NCBI RefSeq assembly: GCF_014648355.1
Contig: NZ_BMQY01000012.1
Location: forward strand, 1-64,000
DNA length: 64,000 nt
Source: Couchioplanes azureus
GTDB lineage: Bacteria > Actinomycetota > Actinomycetes > Mycobacteriales > Micromonosporaceae
Direction: 5' to 3'
The notes beneath the pieces were generated by a model. The model was not told the origin of the DNA. It made no database searches and saw nothing but the letters and a program-made list of their open reading frames with translations. Positions within the stretch are counted from its first letter, which is position 1; the number at the start of each line of letters is the position of its first letter. Positions 8,299 through 17,987 of the stretch are shown one piece after another. Both the position numbers and the translations under genes were made by a program.

Positions 8299-9447
8299 TT
8301 GGCTGGCGGGGACGTGCGCGGGTTCGTCCGTACGGACATGGCAGGCGTTCGCGCCGCTTTCGTGCAGAACTTCAGCGACGGTGCGGAGGTGGGAGCCTCG
8401 TTCTGCGCCACGGTGGACGGTGAGACGGTCGCCGACCTCTACGGCGGGTACGCCGACGCGGCCCGCACCCGGGTCTGGGAACGCGACACCATCGTCAACG
8501 TCTACTCGACCACCAAGACCATGGCGGCCCTGACCGCCCTGCTGGTCGCCGACCGGGGCGAGCTCGACTTCGCGGCGCCGGTGGCCCGCTACTGGCCGCA
8601 GTTCGCGGCCGGCGGCAAGGACGAGGTCACGGTCGCGCAGGTGATGAGCCACTCCGCGGGGCTGTCCGGCTGGCGCGAGCCGTTGCGCCCGGAAGACCTC
8701 TACGACTGGGAGAAGGCGACCGCGTCGCTGGCGGCCCAGGAGCCGTTCTGGAGGCCCGGCACCGCTTCCGGCTACCACGTGGTCACCCAGGGGTTCCTGA
8801 TCGGCGAGGTCGTGCGGCGGATCACCGGCCGATCGCTGGGCAGGGTGTTCCGCGAGGAGATCGCCGAGCCGCTCGGCGCCGACTTCCACATCGGACTACC
8901 GGAGTCCGAGGAACCCCGGGTCGCCGAGCTGATCCCGCCCGATCAGGAGCCGTTCTCCGGCGACGTGACGGAGCTGCAGGACAACGCGGCGCACAACCCG
9001 CGGCTCGACACGTCGGTGGTCGACTCGCGGGCGTGGCGCGCCGCCGGGATATCCGCCGCCGGCGGCACCGGCAACGCGCGCGCCGTCGCGCAGATCCACA
9101 CCATCCTCGCCAACGGCGGTGTGGCCCGGGGCCGGCGCTTCCTGTCCGAGGCGACGTGCCGCAGCGCCCTGCAGGTCCAGGTCGAGGGCACGGACCTGAT
9201 CCTGGGCACACCCGTCCGCTTCGGACTCGGCTTCGCGGTGGGAGGCGACTTCATGCCCAACCCCCGCACCCTGTACTGGGGCGGCGCGGGAGGCTCGCTG
9301 GCCATCATCGACATGGACGCGCATGCGACCTACGCGTACGCCATGAACAAGATGAGCGGCGGCCGCACGGGCGACCTGCGCGCCTTCGGACCCGTCTCCG
9401 CGGCCTGGGAGGCCCTCGCCCGATCCGGCGGACCGGCCGTGAGCTAG
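8299..9447 (+). CDS. Serine hydrolase of the class C beta-lactamase/EstB esterase family
   Basis: The protein carries the penicillin-binding-like SxxK nucleophile motif as STTK (residues 70-73), with a candidate base tyrosine in GYHVVTQG (about 160) and a C-terminal YWGGAGGS strand in place of KTG. YHVVTQG and the full 382-aa length fit the EstB-type esterases rather than true beta-lactamases. No signal peptide is seen, so it is probably cytoplasmic. I place the start at TTG 8299 because GGGAGG lies six bases before it; the in-frame ATG at 8236 has no ribosome-binding site. The end is 14 bp from the convergent cutinase gene. Confidence 0.88.
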   Translation: MAGGDVRGFVRTDMAGVRAAFVQNFSDGAEVGASFCATVDGETVADLYGGYADAARTRVWERDTIVNVYSTTKTMAALTALLVADRGELDFAAPVARYWPQFAAGGKDEVTVAQVMSHSAGLSGWREPLRPEDLYDWEKATASLAAQEPFWRPGTASGYHVVTQGFLIGEVVRRITGRSLGRVFREEIAEPLGADFHIGLPESEEPRVAELIPPDQEPFSGDVTELQDNAAHNPRLDTSVVDSRAWRAAGISAAGGTGNARAVAQIHTILANGGVARGRRFLSEATCRSALQVQVEGTDLILGTPVRFGLGFAVGGDFMPNPRTLYWGGAGGSLAIIDMDAHATYAYAMNKMSGGRTGDLRAFGPVSAAWEALARSGGPAVS

Positions 9448-9461
9448 CCAGCTGCCCGCCG

Positions 9462-10883
9462 TCAGCCCGCCGCGACCGTCACTCCCGGGTACGGCTGGTA
9501 GGACTGGTCCGGGTTGCGACCGTCCGTGGCCCTGCAGGTGGCGCTGACGTGCCAGCCGCCGGCCCCGGACCCGGCCGGCAGGGTCAGCCGCACCGCGTTC
9601 CAGCGCCCGGCGACGCTCACCGGGGCGGTGCCCTCGACGACGGGCTTTCCGCCGCGGATCGCGTCGTGCACCGCGACCTCGACGGTCTGCGCGGGCTTCG
9701 GGTAGGCGCCACAGCCGCCGCCGTCGGTCACCGTCAGGACCTGACCCGGCCGCGCCGCCGCCGGGCTGACCCCGAGGATCGGCTTGGTGGTGGTCACGGT
9801 CTGGGTGAAGGTGTACGCGGCCAGGCTCCGGCCGCCGGTGCGCTCGTTCGGATCGGTGGACGCTTCGCAGTCGACGGTCGCCCGATGGGTGCCCGGCGCG
9901 GCGTTCTCGGACGTGCGCACCCAGGCCCCCCTGCTGAACTCGTCGTACGGCTCGGCGTAGGCCTCGGACGGCGCCTGGCCCGCGCCGCGCGTCACGACGA
10001 GGACGTAGCCGCTGCTCACCGCGGGGCAGGCGAAGTCGGTGGCGTACGAGACGAACCCGGCACGGCCGCTGGGCCGGTACACCGTCAGCGGGCCGCGAAG
10101 CTTGGCCGCCGCCTTGGCGCCCAGGTCGGCGAGTTGCGGCCCGAGCCGGTAGCTCATGTGGACGACCGTGCCGGCGACCATCGCCATCCGGCCGGCCGAG
10201 GTGAGCGGGTTGTAGAGGGCCGGGCGGTGGTCGCAGACGATGTCCGCCAGGTTGCACAGGCTGAGCACCCGGGCGCCGATCGCGCCGAACCTGCGCCCGC
10301 TCGCCAGCGAGAACTGGGGATACCAGAGGCCGACGCCCTTGGCTCTGTTGCCCGCGGTGCCGAGCATCTGCCCGTCGTCGCCCGGCAGCCGGTCGCCGTC
10401 GCCGATCAGCACGATCGCGTCGATCCGGTCGGTCACCCGGCTGCCGAGGACCTGCACGCTGCGGTGGATCACCATCGCGCCCTGCGAGAAGCCGGCGAGG
10501 ACCAGCCGCTCACCCCGGCACAGCCGGGTCCGCTCGAGCAGGAACGTGTTCAGGTCACGTTCTCCCTCGATCAGGCTCTCCATGAACGTACCGATGCCGG
10601 GATGGATCATCGTCGGGAGCACGGGTGCGGCCCGGTAGGGCAGCGCGTACGCCGTGACGCTGCGGCCCTTCGCCTTCGCCTGGAGGGCGTGGTAGACCGT
10701 GGTCACCTCGGCGCCCATCCCGGACTTGTCGTACCCGGGCCATCCCTTGTCGGCCTCGCCGGACCCGGCGACGCCGACGAACAGCACGTCGCCGCACTTC
10801 GGCGGGGCGACCGCAGCGTGGGCGGGGGCGGGCACGGCCAGGGCGGCGGCGGCCAGGACCAGCGCCGCGAGGATGCGTCTCAT
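9462..10883 (-). CDS. Secreted cutinase-family serine hydrolase with C-terminal extension
   Basis: The signal peptide MRRILAALVLAAAALAVPAP...AHA is cleaved near residue 23. The alpha/beta-hydrolase core follows, with nucleophile elbow GFSQG (Ser about 133), Asp in LCNLADIVC (about 214) and His near 242 (VHMSY), all in the order expected of cutinases. After about residue 300 two beta-rich, Ig-like segments follow. One contains paired cysteines (VDCEAS, GGGCGAYP). Single-domain cutinases are about 200-220 residues, so this is an extended form. Likely substrates are lipids or polyesters. The start at 10883 places the signal peptide at the N-terminus; upstream in-frame starts at 10925 and 10997 would bury it. 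Confidence 0.85.
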   Translation of the reverse strand: MRRILAALVLAAAALAVPAPAHAAVAPPKCGDVLFVGVAGSGEADKGWPGYDKSGMGAEVTTVYHALQAKAKGRSVTAYALPYRAAPVLPTMIHPGIGTFMESLIEGERDLNTFLLERTRLCRGERLVLAGFSQGAMVIHRSVQVLGSRVTDRIDAIVLIGDGDRLPGDDGQMLGTAGNRAKGVGLWYPQFSLASGRRFGAIGARVLSLCNLADIVCDHRPALYNPLTSAGRMAMVAGTVVHMSYRLGPQLADLGAKAAAKLRGPLTVYRPSGRAGFVSYATDFACPAVSSGYVLVVTRGAGQAPSEAYAEPYDEFSRGAWVRTSENAAPGTHRATVDCEASTDPNERTGGRSLAAYTFTQTVTTTKPILGVSPAAARPGQVLTVTDGGGCGAYPKPAQTVEVAVHDAIRGGKPVVEGTAPVSVAGRWNAVRLTLPAGSGAGGWHVSATCRATDGRNPDQSYQPYPGVTVAAG

Positions 10884-11025
10884 CAGGGCAGCATGGCCCT
10901 CGCGGACGCGGATCCGGGGCGCCATCGCCGGATGAGCGGTCAAAGCCCTCCGGAAGGGGTCGGCCGCTCGGCCGGCTCCGCCCGCCAGGTGGACCACTGC
11001 CCGCGTGCGGCCACGCGGGAGCCGG

Positions 11026-11682
11026 TCAGGCGGGTTCGGCGGGGAGCGTGGCCGGAGGGTGCGGTCCCGCGTGCACGACCACCCGGTTGCGCCCGCCCTG
11101 CTTCGCCAGGTACAGCGACTCGTCGGCCCGGGCGAGGAGGCCGTCCGGCTCGGTGTCGGCGGCGGCGAGGTGCGCCACCCCGACGCTGATCGTCACCGCG
11201 ACCGGGCCGGCGGCCGTCTCGATCGGGGCCACGGCGACGGCGGTGCGCAGCCGTTCGGCGGCGTCCACGGCGCCGTCGCCGATGTCCGGCAGCAGGACCG
11301 CGAACTCCTCGCCGCCGTAGCGGCCGAGCACGTCGGTCTCCCGGCTCTCCGCGCGCAGGCGCGCCACCACACCGCGGATGACGTCGTCGCCGACCTGGTG
11401 CCCGTACGTGTCGTTGATCTTCTTGAAGTGGTCGATGTCCAGCATGACGGCCGCCAGCGAGGTGCCGCGGCGCCGCGCCAGCGCCAGCTCCCGCCGGCCG
11501 GCGTCGAAGAAGTGCCGCCGGTTCGCGATGCCGGTCAGGCCGTCGACCGTCGCCAGGTGGTGGACCTGGCTGAACAGGCGGGCGTTCTCGTACGCGACCA
11601 TGCCCTGACCGGCGAGCGCCGCGGCGACCTCCACGTCGGCCTGCCGGTAGGCGTCCGTCCCCGGCGAGGTCAGCACCAGCAC
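11026..11682 (-). CDS. GGDEF diguanylate cyclase fragment, in frame with the upstream kinase gene
   Basis: The frame contains the tail of a GAF domain (residues 1-40, VEVAAALAGQGMVAYENARLF) and a complete GGDEF domain (DGLTGIANRRHFF, MLDIDHFKKINDTYGHQVGDD) with intact catalytic RYGGEEF at about 121-127. It should be able to make c-di-GMP. It is in the same frame as the kinase gene immediately upstream and is separated from it only by TGA 11722-11724. The GTG at 11682 falls inside the GAF fold, so it is unlikely to be an original start. Most likely this is the C-terminus of one 1773-codon gene cut by a nonsense codon. See the separate finding. Confidence 0.8.
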   Translation of the reverse strand: MLVLTSPGTDAYRQADVEVAAALAGQGMVAYENARLFSQVHHLATVDGLTGIANRRHFFDAGRRELALARRRGTSLAAVMLDIDHFKKINDTYGHQVGDDVIRGVVARLRAESRETDVLGRYGGEEFAVLLPDIGDGAVDAAERLRTAVAVAPIETAAGPVAVTISVGVAHLAAADTEPDGLLARADESLYLAKQGGRNRVVVHAGPHPPATLPAEPA

Positions 11683-11721
11683 GCCGAGGGACTCGTCGCG
11701 GGCCCGCAGCGGGACGGCGAG

Positions 11722-14700
11722 TCAGGAGCCGGCCGCCGCCGTGCCGCCGGTGAGCAGCGCCGACCATGCCGGCGGGGCCGGATACACCGTGGCCTGCGCG
11801 ACGCCGAGCAGGTCCACCACGGCCGGCCCGGGGTCGGTCACCAGCGTCTCGGTGAGGCCGTCGCCGTCCGCGGCGTGCAGGACCGCCACCGTCGTCGCCG
11901 CCGGCTCGCCGAGGACCAGCCAGGCCCGGTCCCTGCCGCGGGCCCGGGTCATGGTGACGAGCAGCCGCCGCAGGACCACGTCCGGCTCCAGGGTGCCGGC
12001 CAGCCAGGTCATCGCCTGCCGCAGGCCCTCCGCCACGTCCCGTTGCCGGTTGGCGGCCTCCACGGTCAGCTCCAGCTGGGCGGTGCGGGCCGTCTCCAGC
12101 GCCACGGCGACCTGGTGGGTGACCGCGGTGAGGATGTCCACGTCGTCGGCGGTGAAGACGCCCTTCGCCACCCGGCTGTCCAGGTACACCACGCCGAGGA
12201 GCCGGCCGTCGAGCTGGAGCGGGGCGACCAGGATGCTGCGCAGCCCGTACACGAGCATGCTCTGCGAGCCCAGCGCCTCGCCCTCCTCCGAGCCCGTCAC
12301 GACCAGCGCCTGCCGGTCCGCGCGGACCCGCTCGACCAGGCTCGCGCTGTACCCGGTCAGCTCGGCGAGGTCGGCTCCGGCGGCGTCGCGGCCGACGTGC
12401 GGGACGAGGCCGCCGGTGGCCGGGTCGAGCAGGAGGAGGAAGGCACGCTCGGCGCCCAGGATGCGGATCGTCTCGTCCAGCGCGATCCGGGCCAGCTTCA
12501 CCGGGTCGAGCACCCGGGAGGCGGCCAGGCTGACCTGCTCCAGGGCGGCCCAGCGCTGCCCGTGCCGGGTGCCGGAGACGCTCACCGCGTCGCGGTTCGG
12601 CGTCCGGGCACCGGAGACGGCGGTGCCGAACTCGGCGGCCACCCGCCGGGAGCGGTGCGCCCAGCCCTGCTCGTCGGCGATCGCCGTTGCGAAGCGGGCG
12701 TGGCGCAGCGCCGCGCCGGCCACCCCGAGGGCCCGGTATGCGCGGGCCTGGACGAGAGCGGCCTCGTACGCCGGCAGCGGCCCGTCGGCCGCGCGCAACG
12801 CCGGCTCGGCCGCGGCCAGGGCGGCCAGCGCCGCGGCGGGATCGCCGGACACCTCGTGCAGGGCGGCCGTCAGGATGCGGTGGTGGGCCACCAGGATCGG
12901 CCGCTGGGGCACGGTGGCGAGGACGGCGATGGTCCGCCGGGCCCCGGCCAGCAGGGCGTCCCGCTCGGCCTCTCCCCCGCGCCGGCACCGCTCGAGCTCG
13001 CCGTAGGCCCGGTAGACGAAGAGGCTGTGCTGCATCGCCAGCAGGTCCCGCGGGCGCAGCCCGGTGGCGTCGAACTCGCGGACCGCGGCGTCGAACTCCT
13101 CGCCCGGCTCCGGCCGCTCCAGCGTCGTCGCCAGCGCGGCGACGAGCCGGTCGATCCGCTGGTGCGTCGCCGCCCCGTCGTCGGCCAGCCCGGCCAGCCG
13201 GGCCGCGGCCTCGCCGTACCGGCCCTGCAGGGCGATCAGGGCCGCGTCGGTGGCGACCACGTTGCTCCGGGAGGCCTGCCCGCTGGCGACCGCCCGGGTG
13301 GTGCGCCGCGCGAAGAACGGCTCCATTTCGGCCATGTCGCCGCGCAGCAGCGCGTCCCAGCAGAGGATCGCGCAGCCGTCGAGGTAGAGGCCGGCGTCCA
13401 GCCAGCGGTGATGCTCGTCGAGCGCCCGGCGGATGCTCTCGCCGGAGTCCCGGCCGCTGCTGTAGGTGCCGATCGACTCGTGCCAGGCGACGTAGCCCGA
13501 CGCCACCCGGTCGCCCAGCTCGACGGCGGTGCGGGTGGCCACCGCGATCAGCCGGTCGGCGAGCCGGTGCAGCTTGAGGATCCGCGCGACGAACCCGAGG
13601 GAGCTGTAGAGCCGGGCCATCTCCGGCGACCGCCCGGCCCGGTTCGCCACGTACGGCGAGCGCAGGGCGTAGACCAGCGACCCGGACGGGTTCAGCCGCC
13701 GGATCTCCGCCGCGCCGGAGCTCTCGTACAGCAGGCACATCAGGCGGTAGCGGTCGCGCCGGGCCGCCGAGGCGGTGCCGTAGCCGATGCCGGTCAGCCC
13801 GATCAGGCAGCCGACGACGAAGAACCACAGCGTCGTCAGCGCGCGCACGACCGGGTTGCGGGGCAGCGCCCGCCCCAGCTCCTCGAGGGCCCGGGCGTTC
13901 GCGTCGAGCTGCGCGGCGTTGTTCCAGCGGGTCTCCTCGACCCTGGCGATCTGGTGCAGCAGGTGCGCCCGCCGCACCGGCTCGCGGACGTCCCGCAGCG
14001 TCTCCTGCAGCGTCTCCACGGCCTCGTCGAACCGGGACGCGTGGTGGTACGCCACGCCGAGCAGCTCGCCGAAGTCCGCGTCCGTGGCGATCCCGGCCCG
14101 GGCGGCCGCGGCCGCCGCGGTCTCGAGGTGGAACAACGCCGTCTCCGGGGCGTGCTCGGCCAGGGCGAGGGTGCCGGCGCGGCGGCAGGCGTCGAAGCGT
14201 CCGGCCGGGTCGTGGCCGGGGCTGCCGGACGCCCGGTGGTGGGCGAGGGCGTACACCTGCTGCGGGTCGTCGCCGGCCACCCGGGCGAGCGCGTCGGCGA
14301 TCCGGTCGTGCAGCGTCTGCCGGTCCCCGGCGTCACCGGCGCCTCGCAGCAGCGCCTCGCGGATCCGGTCGTGCAGGAACGCCACGTCCCCGTCGTCGCG
14401 GCGCTCGACCAGGCCGTGCCGGACGGCGTCGGCGAGGACGTCCGCGAGCACCCGGGCGTCGACCCCGCAGACGTCGGCGACCAGGCCCGGCGCGAAGCGT
14501 GACCCGACGACGGCGGCGACCCCGAGCAGGCGGCGGCTGCCGCTGTCCAGGGCGTCCACCCGCTGCAGGACCAGGTCCGCGGTGTCCGCGGGGAGGTTGA
14601 GGTCGTCCAGTCGGGGCACGTCGATGTGCCAGGTGCCCCAGCTGACCCGGGCCAGGCCCGCATCCACGATCGCCTTGACGTACTCCAGCAGCGTGAACGG

Positions 14701-16347
14701 ATTGCCCTGGCTGCGGGCGGCGAGCCGGGCCGCCACCTCCCCGGTGATCCGCAGGCCGCCGTTGGCGCCGGAGACCAGCCGCCCCACGGCGGCCGCGTCG
14801 AGCGGTTCGAGGCGCAGCGTGGTGTCCAGGTGGTCGCCGAGGCGGGCGCGGAACTCCGCCACCGCGTCCCGGCTGGCCGCGTCGTCGCGGGCGGTGGCCA
14901 CGACCAGCAGCGGCGCGGTCGCCAGCTCCGGCGCGAGCTGGTCCAGCACCCGCAGGGTCGCCTCGTCGAACCACTGCACGTCGTCGAGGTGCAGGACGGC
15001 GCCGCCGGCGGCGCGGGCGAGCCCGGCCAGGAACGCGGCCACCGCCGCGGCGTACCGGTCGAGGCCGACGTCGCCGACCGGGTCGGCCGCGTCCAGCGCC
15101 CCGGCGAGGGCGGGAGAGAGGTTCTTGACCAGGGAGGCGGTGGAGCCGGCGGCGACCTGGAGCCGGCGGACCGCCGGTCCGGCCTCGGTCGCGGGCAGCC
15201 GCAGCACCGCGCGGACGTAGGCGTCGACGGCGGACCGCAGCGGCGCGAGCGGCTGCGGATCATCCGCGGAGCTCTTGCCCCGCAGCACGAGGTGGCCGTC
15301 GCCGGCCGCCGCGTCGGCCAGCTCGTGCGCCAGGCGGCTCTTGCCGCCGCCCGGCGCGCCCTCGACCAGGACCACGCCGCCCCGGCCGCGCTGCGCCTCC
15401 GCCCACCGGACACTCAGGGTGGCCAGCTCGTCCGCCCGCCCCACCAGCGGGCTCTCCTGCGGCGCGACCGGCCGGTCGGCGGTGCCCAGCGGAAAGTCCG
15501 CGGTACCCGGCTCGGCCGCGGCGCGGCGCAGGTCCGCGAGCAGGCCGTCGCCGCTGGCGTACCGGTCGTCGGGGTCCTTGGCGAGCAGCCGGCGGATGAT
15601 GCCGGACAGGGCGGGAGACAGCGCCGGGACCACCGCCCGCGGGTCGGGGACGGGGGCCACGGCGTGCCGGCGCAGCAGCTCGGCGACGTCGTCGGTGACG
15701 AACGGGGCGGCGCCGGTCAGGCACTCGAAGAGCACGGCACCGAGCGAGTAGAGGTCGGACCGGCCGTCCACGGCGCGGTGCAGCATCCCGGACTGCTCCG
15801 GCGCGCTGTAGGTCAGGGTCCCGGCGACGTGCTGCTCCGGCCCGTCCGCCACCCGGGTGGCCAGGCCGAAGTCGATCAACCGCGCGGTGCCGTCCGGCGC
15901 GATCATGATGTTGTCGGGCTTGACGTCGCGGTGCACGAGGTGCGCGCGGTGCGCCGCCGCGAGCGCCCCCGCGACGTCGATGCCGATCGCGATCACCCGG
16001 GCCTCGCTCAGCGGGCCGGCGCCGAGCAGCGCGGCCAGGCTCTGCCCCTCGACCAGCTCCATCAGCAGGTACGGCCGGCCGTCGGCGACGCCGACCTCGT
16101 GCACCCTGGCCAGGCCGGGGTGGTCCACGGCGGCGAGCAGCGCCACCTCCCGGCGGAGCGCCACCGCGGCCTCGTCGTCGTACCCGGCCGTCGCGCGCAG
16201 CGCCTTCATCGCGTAGACCGCGCCGTCCCGGCGCACCCGGTACACGACGGCCCGGCTGCCGCGGCCGATCTCGCCCAGCACCTCCAGCCCGGCGGGGCCG
16301 CCGGGCTGGGCCTCGCGGGCTGATCCGGCCGGCGCAGCGCTGCTCAC
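11722..16347 (-). CDS. Ser/Thr protein kinase - AAA ATPase - TPR-like - GAF sensor, ending at an in-frame TGA
   Basis: The 1541-aa product starts with a Hanks-type kinase (about 20-275): glycine loop GRGSRAVVY, Lys48, HRDVKPDN (139-146), DFG (159-161) and APEQ. An AAA/STAND-like ATPase follows, with Walker A GAPGGGKS (330-337) and Walker B VLHLDDVQWFDEA. Next come about 500 helical residues resembling TPR scaffolding, a GAF domain (from about 1180, ARIALDETIRILGAERAFLLLLD), and a second GAF that is cut. The stop is followed in frame by LAVPLRARDESLGVLVL and then a GGDEF domain, so the native protein was probably a kinase-to-cyclic-dinucleotide hub. The start is GTG 16347, divergent from the sigma gene. 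Confidence 0.88.
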   Translation of the reverse strand: MSSAAPAGSAREAQPGGPAGLEVLGEIGRGSRAVVYRVRRDGAVYAMKALRATAGYDDEAAVALRREVALLAAVDHPGLARVHEVGVADGRPYLLMELVEGQSLAALLGAGPLSEARVIAIGIDVAGALAAAHRAHLVHRDVKPDNIMIAPDGTARLIDFGLATRVADGPEQHVAGTLTYSAPEQSGMLHRAVDGRSDLYSLGAVLFECLTGAAPFVTDDVAELLRRHAVAPVPDPRAVVPALSPALSGIIRRLLAKDPDDRYASGDGLLADLRRAAAEPGTADFPLGTADRPVAPQESPLVGRADELATLSVRWAEAQRGRGGVVLVEGAPGGGKSRLAHELADAAAGDGHLVLRGKSSADDPQPLAPLRSAVDAYVRAVLRLPATEAGPAVRRLQVAAGSTASLVKNLSPALAGALDAADPVGDVGLDRYAAAVAAFLAGLARAAGGAVLHLDDVQWFDEATLRVLDQLAPELATAPLLVVATARDDAASRDAVAEFRARLGDHLDTTLRLEPLDAAAVGRLVSGANGGLRITGEVAARLAARSQGNPFTLLEYVKAIVDAGLARVSWGTWHIDVPRLDDLNLPADTADLVLQRVDALDSGSRRLLGVAAVVGSRFAPGLVADVCGVDARVLADVLADAVRHGLVERRDDGDVAFLHDRIREALLRGAGDAGDRQTLHDRIADALARVAGDDPQQVYALAHHRASGSPGHDPAGRFDACRRAGTLALAEHAPETALFHLETAAAAAARAGIATDADFGELLGVAYHHASRFDEAVETLQETLRDVREPVRRAHLLHQIARVEETRWNNAAQLDANARALEELGRALPRNPVVRALTTLWFFVVGCLIGLTGIGYGTASAARRDRYRLMCLLYESSGAAEIRRLNPSGSLVYALRSPYVANRAGRSPEMARLYSSLGFVARILKLHRLADRLIAVATRTAVELGDRVASGYVAWHESIGTYSSGRDSGESIRRALDEHHRWLDAGLYLDGCAILCWDALLRGDMAEMEPFFARRTTRAVASGQASRSNVVATDAALIALQGRYGEAAARLAGLADDGAATHQRIDRLVAALATTLERPEPGEEFDAAVREFDATGLRPRDLLAMQHSLFVYRAYGELERCRRGGEAERDALLAGARRTIAVLATVPQRPILVAHHRILTAALHEVSGDPAAALAALAAAEPALRAADGPLPAYEAALVQARAYRALGVAGAALRHARFATAIADEQGWAHRSRRVAAEFGTAVSGARTPNRDAVSVSGTRHGQRWAALEQVSLAASRVLDPVKLARIALDETIRILGAERAFLLLLDPATGGLVPHVGRDAAGADLAELTGYSASLVERVRADRQALVVTGSEEGEALGSQSMLVYGLRSILVAPLQLDGRLLGVVYLDSRVAKGVFTADDVDILTAVTHQVAVALETARTAQLELTVEAANRQRDVAEGLRQAMTWLAGTLEPDVVLRRLLVTMTRARGRDRAWLVLGEPAATTVAVLHAADGDGLTETLVTDPGPAVVDLLGVAQATVYPAPPAWSALLTGGTAAAGS

Positions 16348-16505
16348 CCTATTTCCGTCGGCGGGTGGACCGCCGAGTTGAGCGGATCCGCCGGAGGCGG
16401 CCGGGCCACCCTCGCCCGTACCAGGGAAAGATGTTCATGATCCCGGGCAACGTCGGCGACCGGCGGGGCGTATTGATCAGCGACACCCCGTTGAAAGGCT
16501 CCGCT

Positions 16506-16994
16506 GTGACGACTGAAGGATTCGACGAGTTCGTGGTGGGCCGCTCCGCGCGGCTGCTGCGGACCGCGTTCCTGCTCACCCAGGACTGGGCACTCGCCGA
16601 GGACCTGTTGCAAACATCCCTGGTCAAGGCCTGGTCGGCGTGGCGGCGCATCGACGGCGACCCCGAGCCGTACGTCCGCCGCGTCATGGTCAACACCAAC
16701 ACGAGCTGGTGGCGGCGACGGTGGCGGGCCGAGGTGCCGACCGAGCGGCTGCCGGAGTCGGCGACCGACCCGTACCCCGGGCACGACGAACGCGAACAGC
16801 TCTGGCAGGCGCTGCGCCGGCTGCCGGCCCGGCAGCGCGCCGTGATCGTGCTGCGCTACTTCGAGGAGCTGTCCGAGGCCGAGATCGCCGAGGCGATGGG
16901 CTGCTCGGTCGGCACCGTCAAGAGCCAGGCCAGCAAGGCCCTGGCGAAGTTGCGCCTCGACGAGACCCTGACCCGCGAAGGAGCCCTGCGATGA
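16506..16994 (+). CDS. ECF RNA polymerase sigma factor, SigE family (SigE-like subgroup of Streptomyces/Micromonosporaceae)
   Basis: This 162-aa sigma factor has region 2 (FDEFVVGRSARLLRTAFLLTQDWALAEDLLQTSLVKAW) and region 4 (LRRLPARQRAVIVLRYFEELSEAEIAEAMGCSVGTVKSQASKALAKLR), joined by a short linker. It is in the size range of actinobacterial SigE-family ECF factors. I place the start at GTG 16506, preceded by GAAAGG seven bases upstream; the longer frame to 16365 adds an unrelated Arg-rich segment. Its last codons overlap the next ATG (ATGA), so the two are translationally coupled. The downstream membrane protein is the likely partner. Confidence 0.9.
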   Translation: MTTEGFDEFVVGRSARLLRTAFLLTQDWALAEDLLQTSLVKAWSAWRRIDGDPEPYVRRVMVNTNTSWWRRRWRAEVPTERLPESATDPYPGHDEREQLWQALRRLPARQRAVIVLRYFEELSEAEIAEAMGCSVGTVKSQASKALAKLRLDETLTREGALR

Positions 16995-17962
16995 ACCTGA
17001 CCGAGCTGCGCGACGTGCTCGACGAGCGCTCCGCCACCGACCACAGCGACTTCCCGGGCCACCGGATGCTCGACGGCGTGCACCACCGGCTGCGGATCCG
17101 GCGCCGCCGCCGGCAGGTCGCCGGGGCCGCCGCGGCCGTCGTCGCGGCCGCCGCCGTGGGACTGGGCACGCTGGTCGCTCCGGGCCAGCACCGCGGCACG
17201 CCGGCCGACACCCCGCCGGCTCCCCCGCCGACGGCGACCATCGAGGGCTTCCCCGAGTACGACTCCGGCCACCGGGTCATCGCGGCGAACACCGGACTGC
17301 CGCCGGCGAAGTCGGTCTCGTTGACGTTCACGCCCCCCACCGTCGCCGGCCTGTCCTTCATGACCCGCTGCGAGGGCGGCCACCCGTACGTGCTGAGCCT
17401 CAACGGCCAGCCGATCAGCCAGGGCGAGGGATGCTCCGGGTTCATCACCATCCCCGAGCCGGGCAAGGAGCTCAACCTCGCGGCCGGCAAGCCGGCCACC
17501 GTCGTGCTCACCTTCACCGGGACGGCGCCGGCCGCCGAGTTCGCCGTGGCCGTGGGCGCGCCGGTGGACCCGGCCGCCTACCCGTACCCGGCACGACCGG
17601 CCACCCTGACGCCGCTGGACCTGCCCACCGACAACCCGCGCGCCAAGGACCCGGCCGACCGCATCCACGTCCTGCGGTCGTCCCCCGCCGACCCGCGGGT
17701 GGAGGTGACGAGGATGCTGACCTGGCCGGGCACGGACGTGACCGTCTACGCGAACACGCCCGGGGCGGTCACGGTGACCATCGACGGCACCAGGATGGAG
17801 CCCTGCCGGTTCTGGAGCTACGTCCTGGCCGCCTGCGGCCGGGGCAACGCCACGAAGGTGCGCAAGGGAGACGTGGTGACCCTGTCCGCCATCCCGGACG
17901 GCATGACCGGAGAGTGGGCGGTGGTCATCGAGGACTCCACCGTCGACGTCACGGAAGACTGA
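16991..17962 (+). CDS. Single-pass membrane protein coupled to the sigma factor, possible anti-sigma
   Basis: The 323-aa protein starts with a cytoplasmic stretch of about 40 residues (MNLTELRDVLDERSATDH...), then an arginine stop (RIRRRRRQ) and one helix (VAGAAAAVVAAAAVGLGTLV). A large extracytoplasmic beta-rich region of about 250 residues follows. A single pair of cysteines lies in the outer domain (TRCEGG/GEGCSG), with another near the C-terminus. The arrangement and ATGA coupling to the sigma gene fit an anti-sigma or sigma-associated sensor. The N-terminus lacks a recognisable zinc anti-sigma HxxxCxxC motif, so the role is inference from context. Confidence 0.75.
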   Translation: MNLTELRDVLDERSATDHSDFPGHRMLDGVHHRLRIRRRRRQVAGAAAAVVAAAAVGLGTLVAPGQHRGTPADTPPAPPPTATIEGFPEYDSGHRVIAANTGLPPAKSVSLTFTPPTVAGLSFMTRCEGGHPYVLSLNGQPISQGEGCSGFITIPEPGKELNLAAGKPATVVLTFTGTAPAAEFAVAVGAPVDPAAYPYPARPATLTPLDLPTDNPRAKDPADRIHVLRSSPADPRVEVTRMLTWPGTDVTVYANTPGAVTVTIDGTRMEPCRFWSYVLAACGRGNATKVRKGDVVTLSAIPDGMTGEWAVVIEDSTVDVTED

Positions 17963-17987
17963 GGTTCCGGGTGCGGCGGCATCTGAG

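Noticed and set aside
16365..16505. Extension of the sigma factor to an upstream start
   Set aside because: The extension is Arg/Pro-rich and unrelated; GTG 16506 has a well-spaced GAAAGG.
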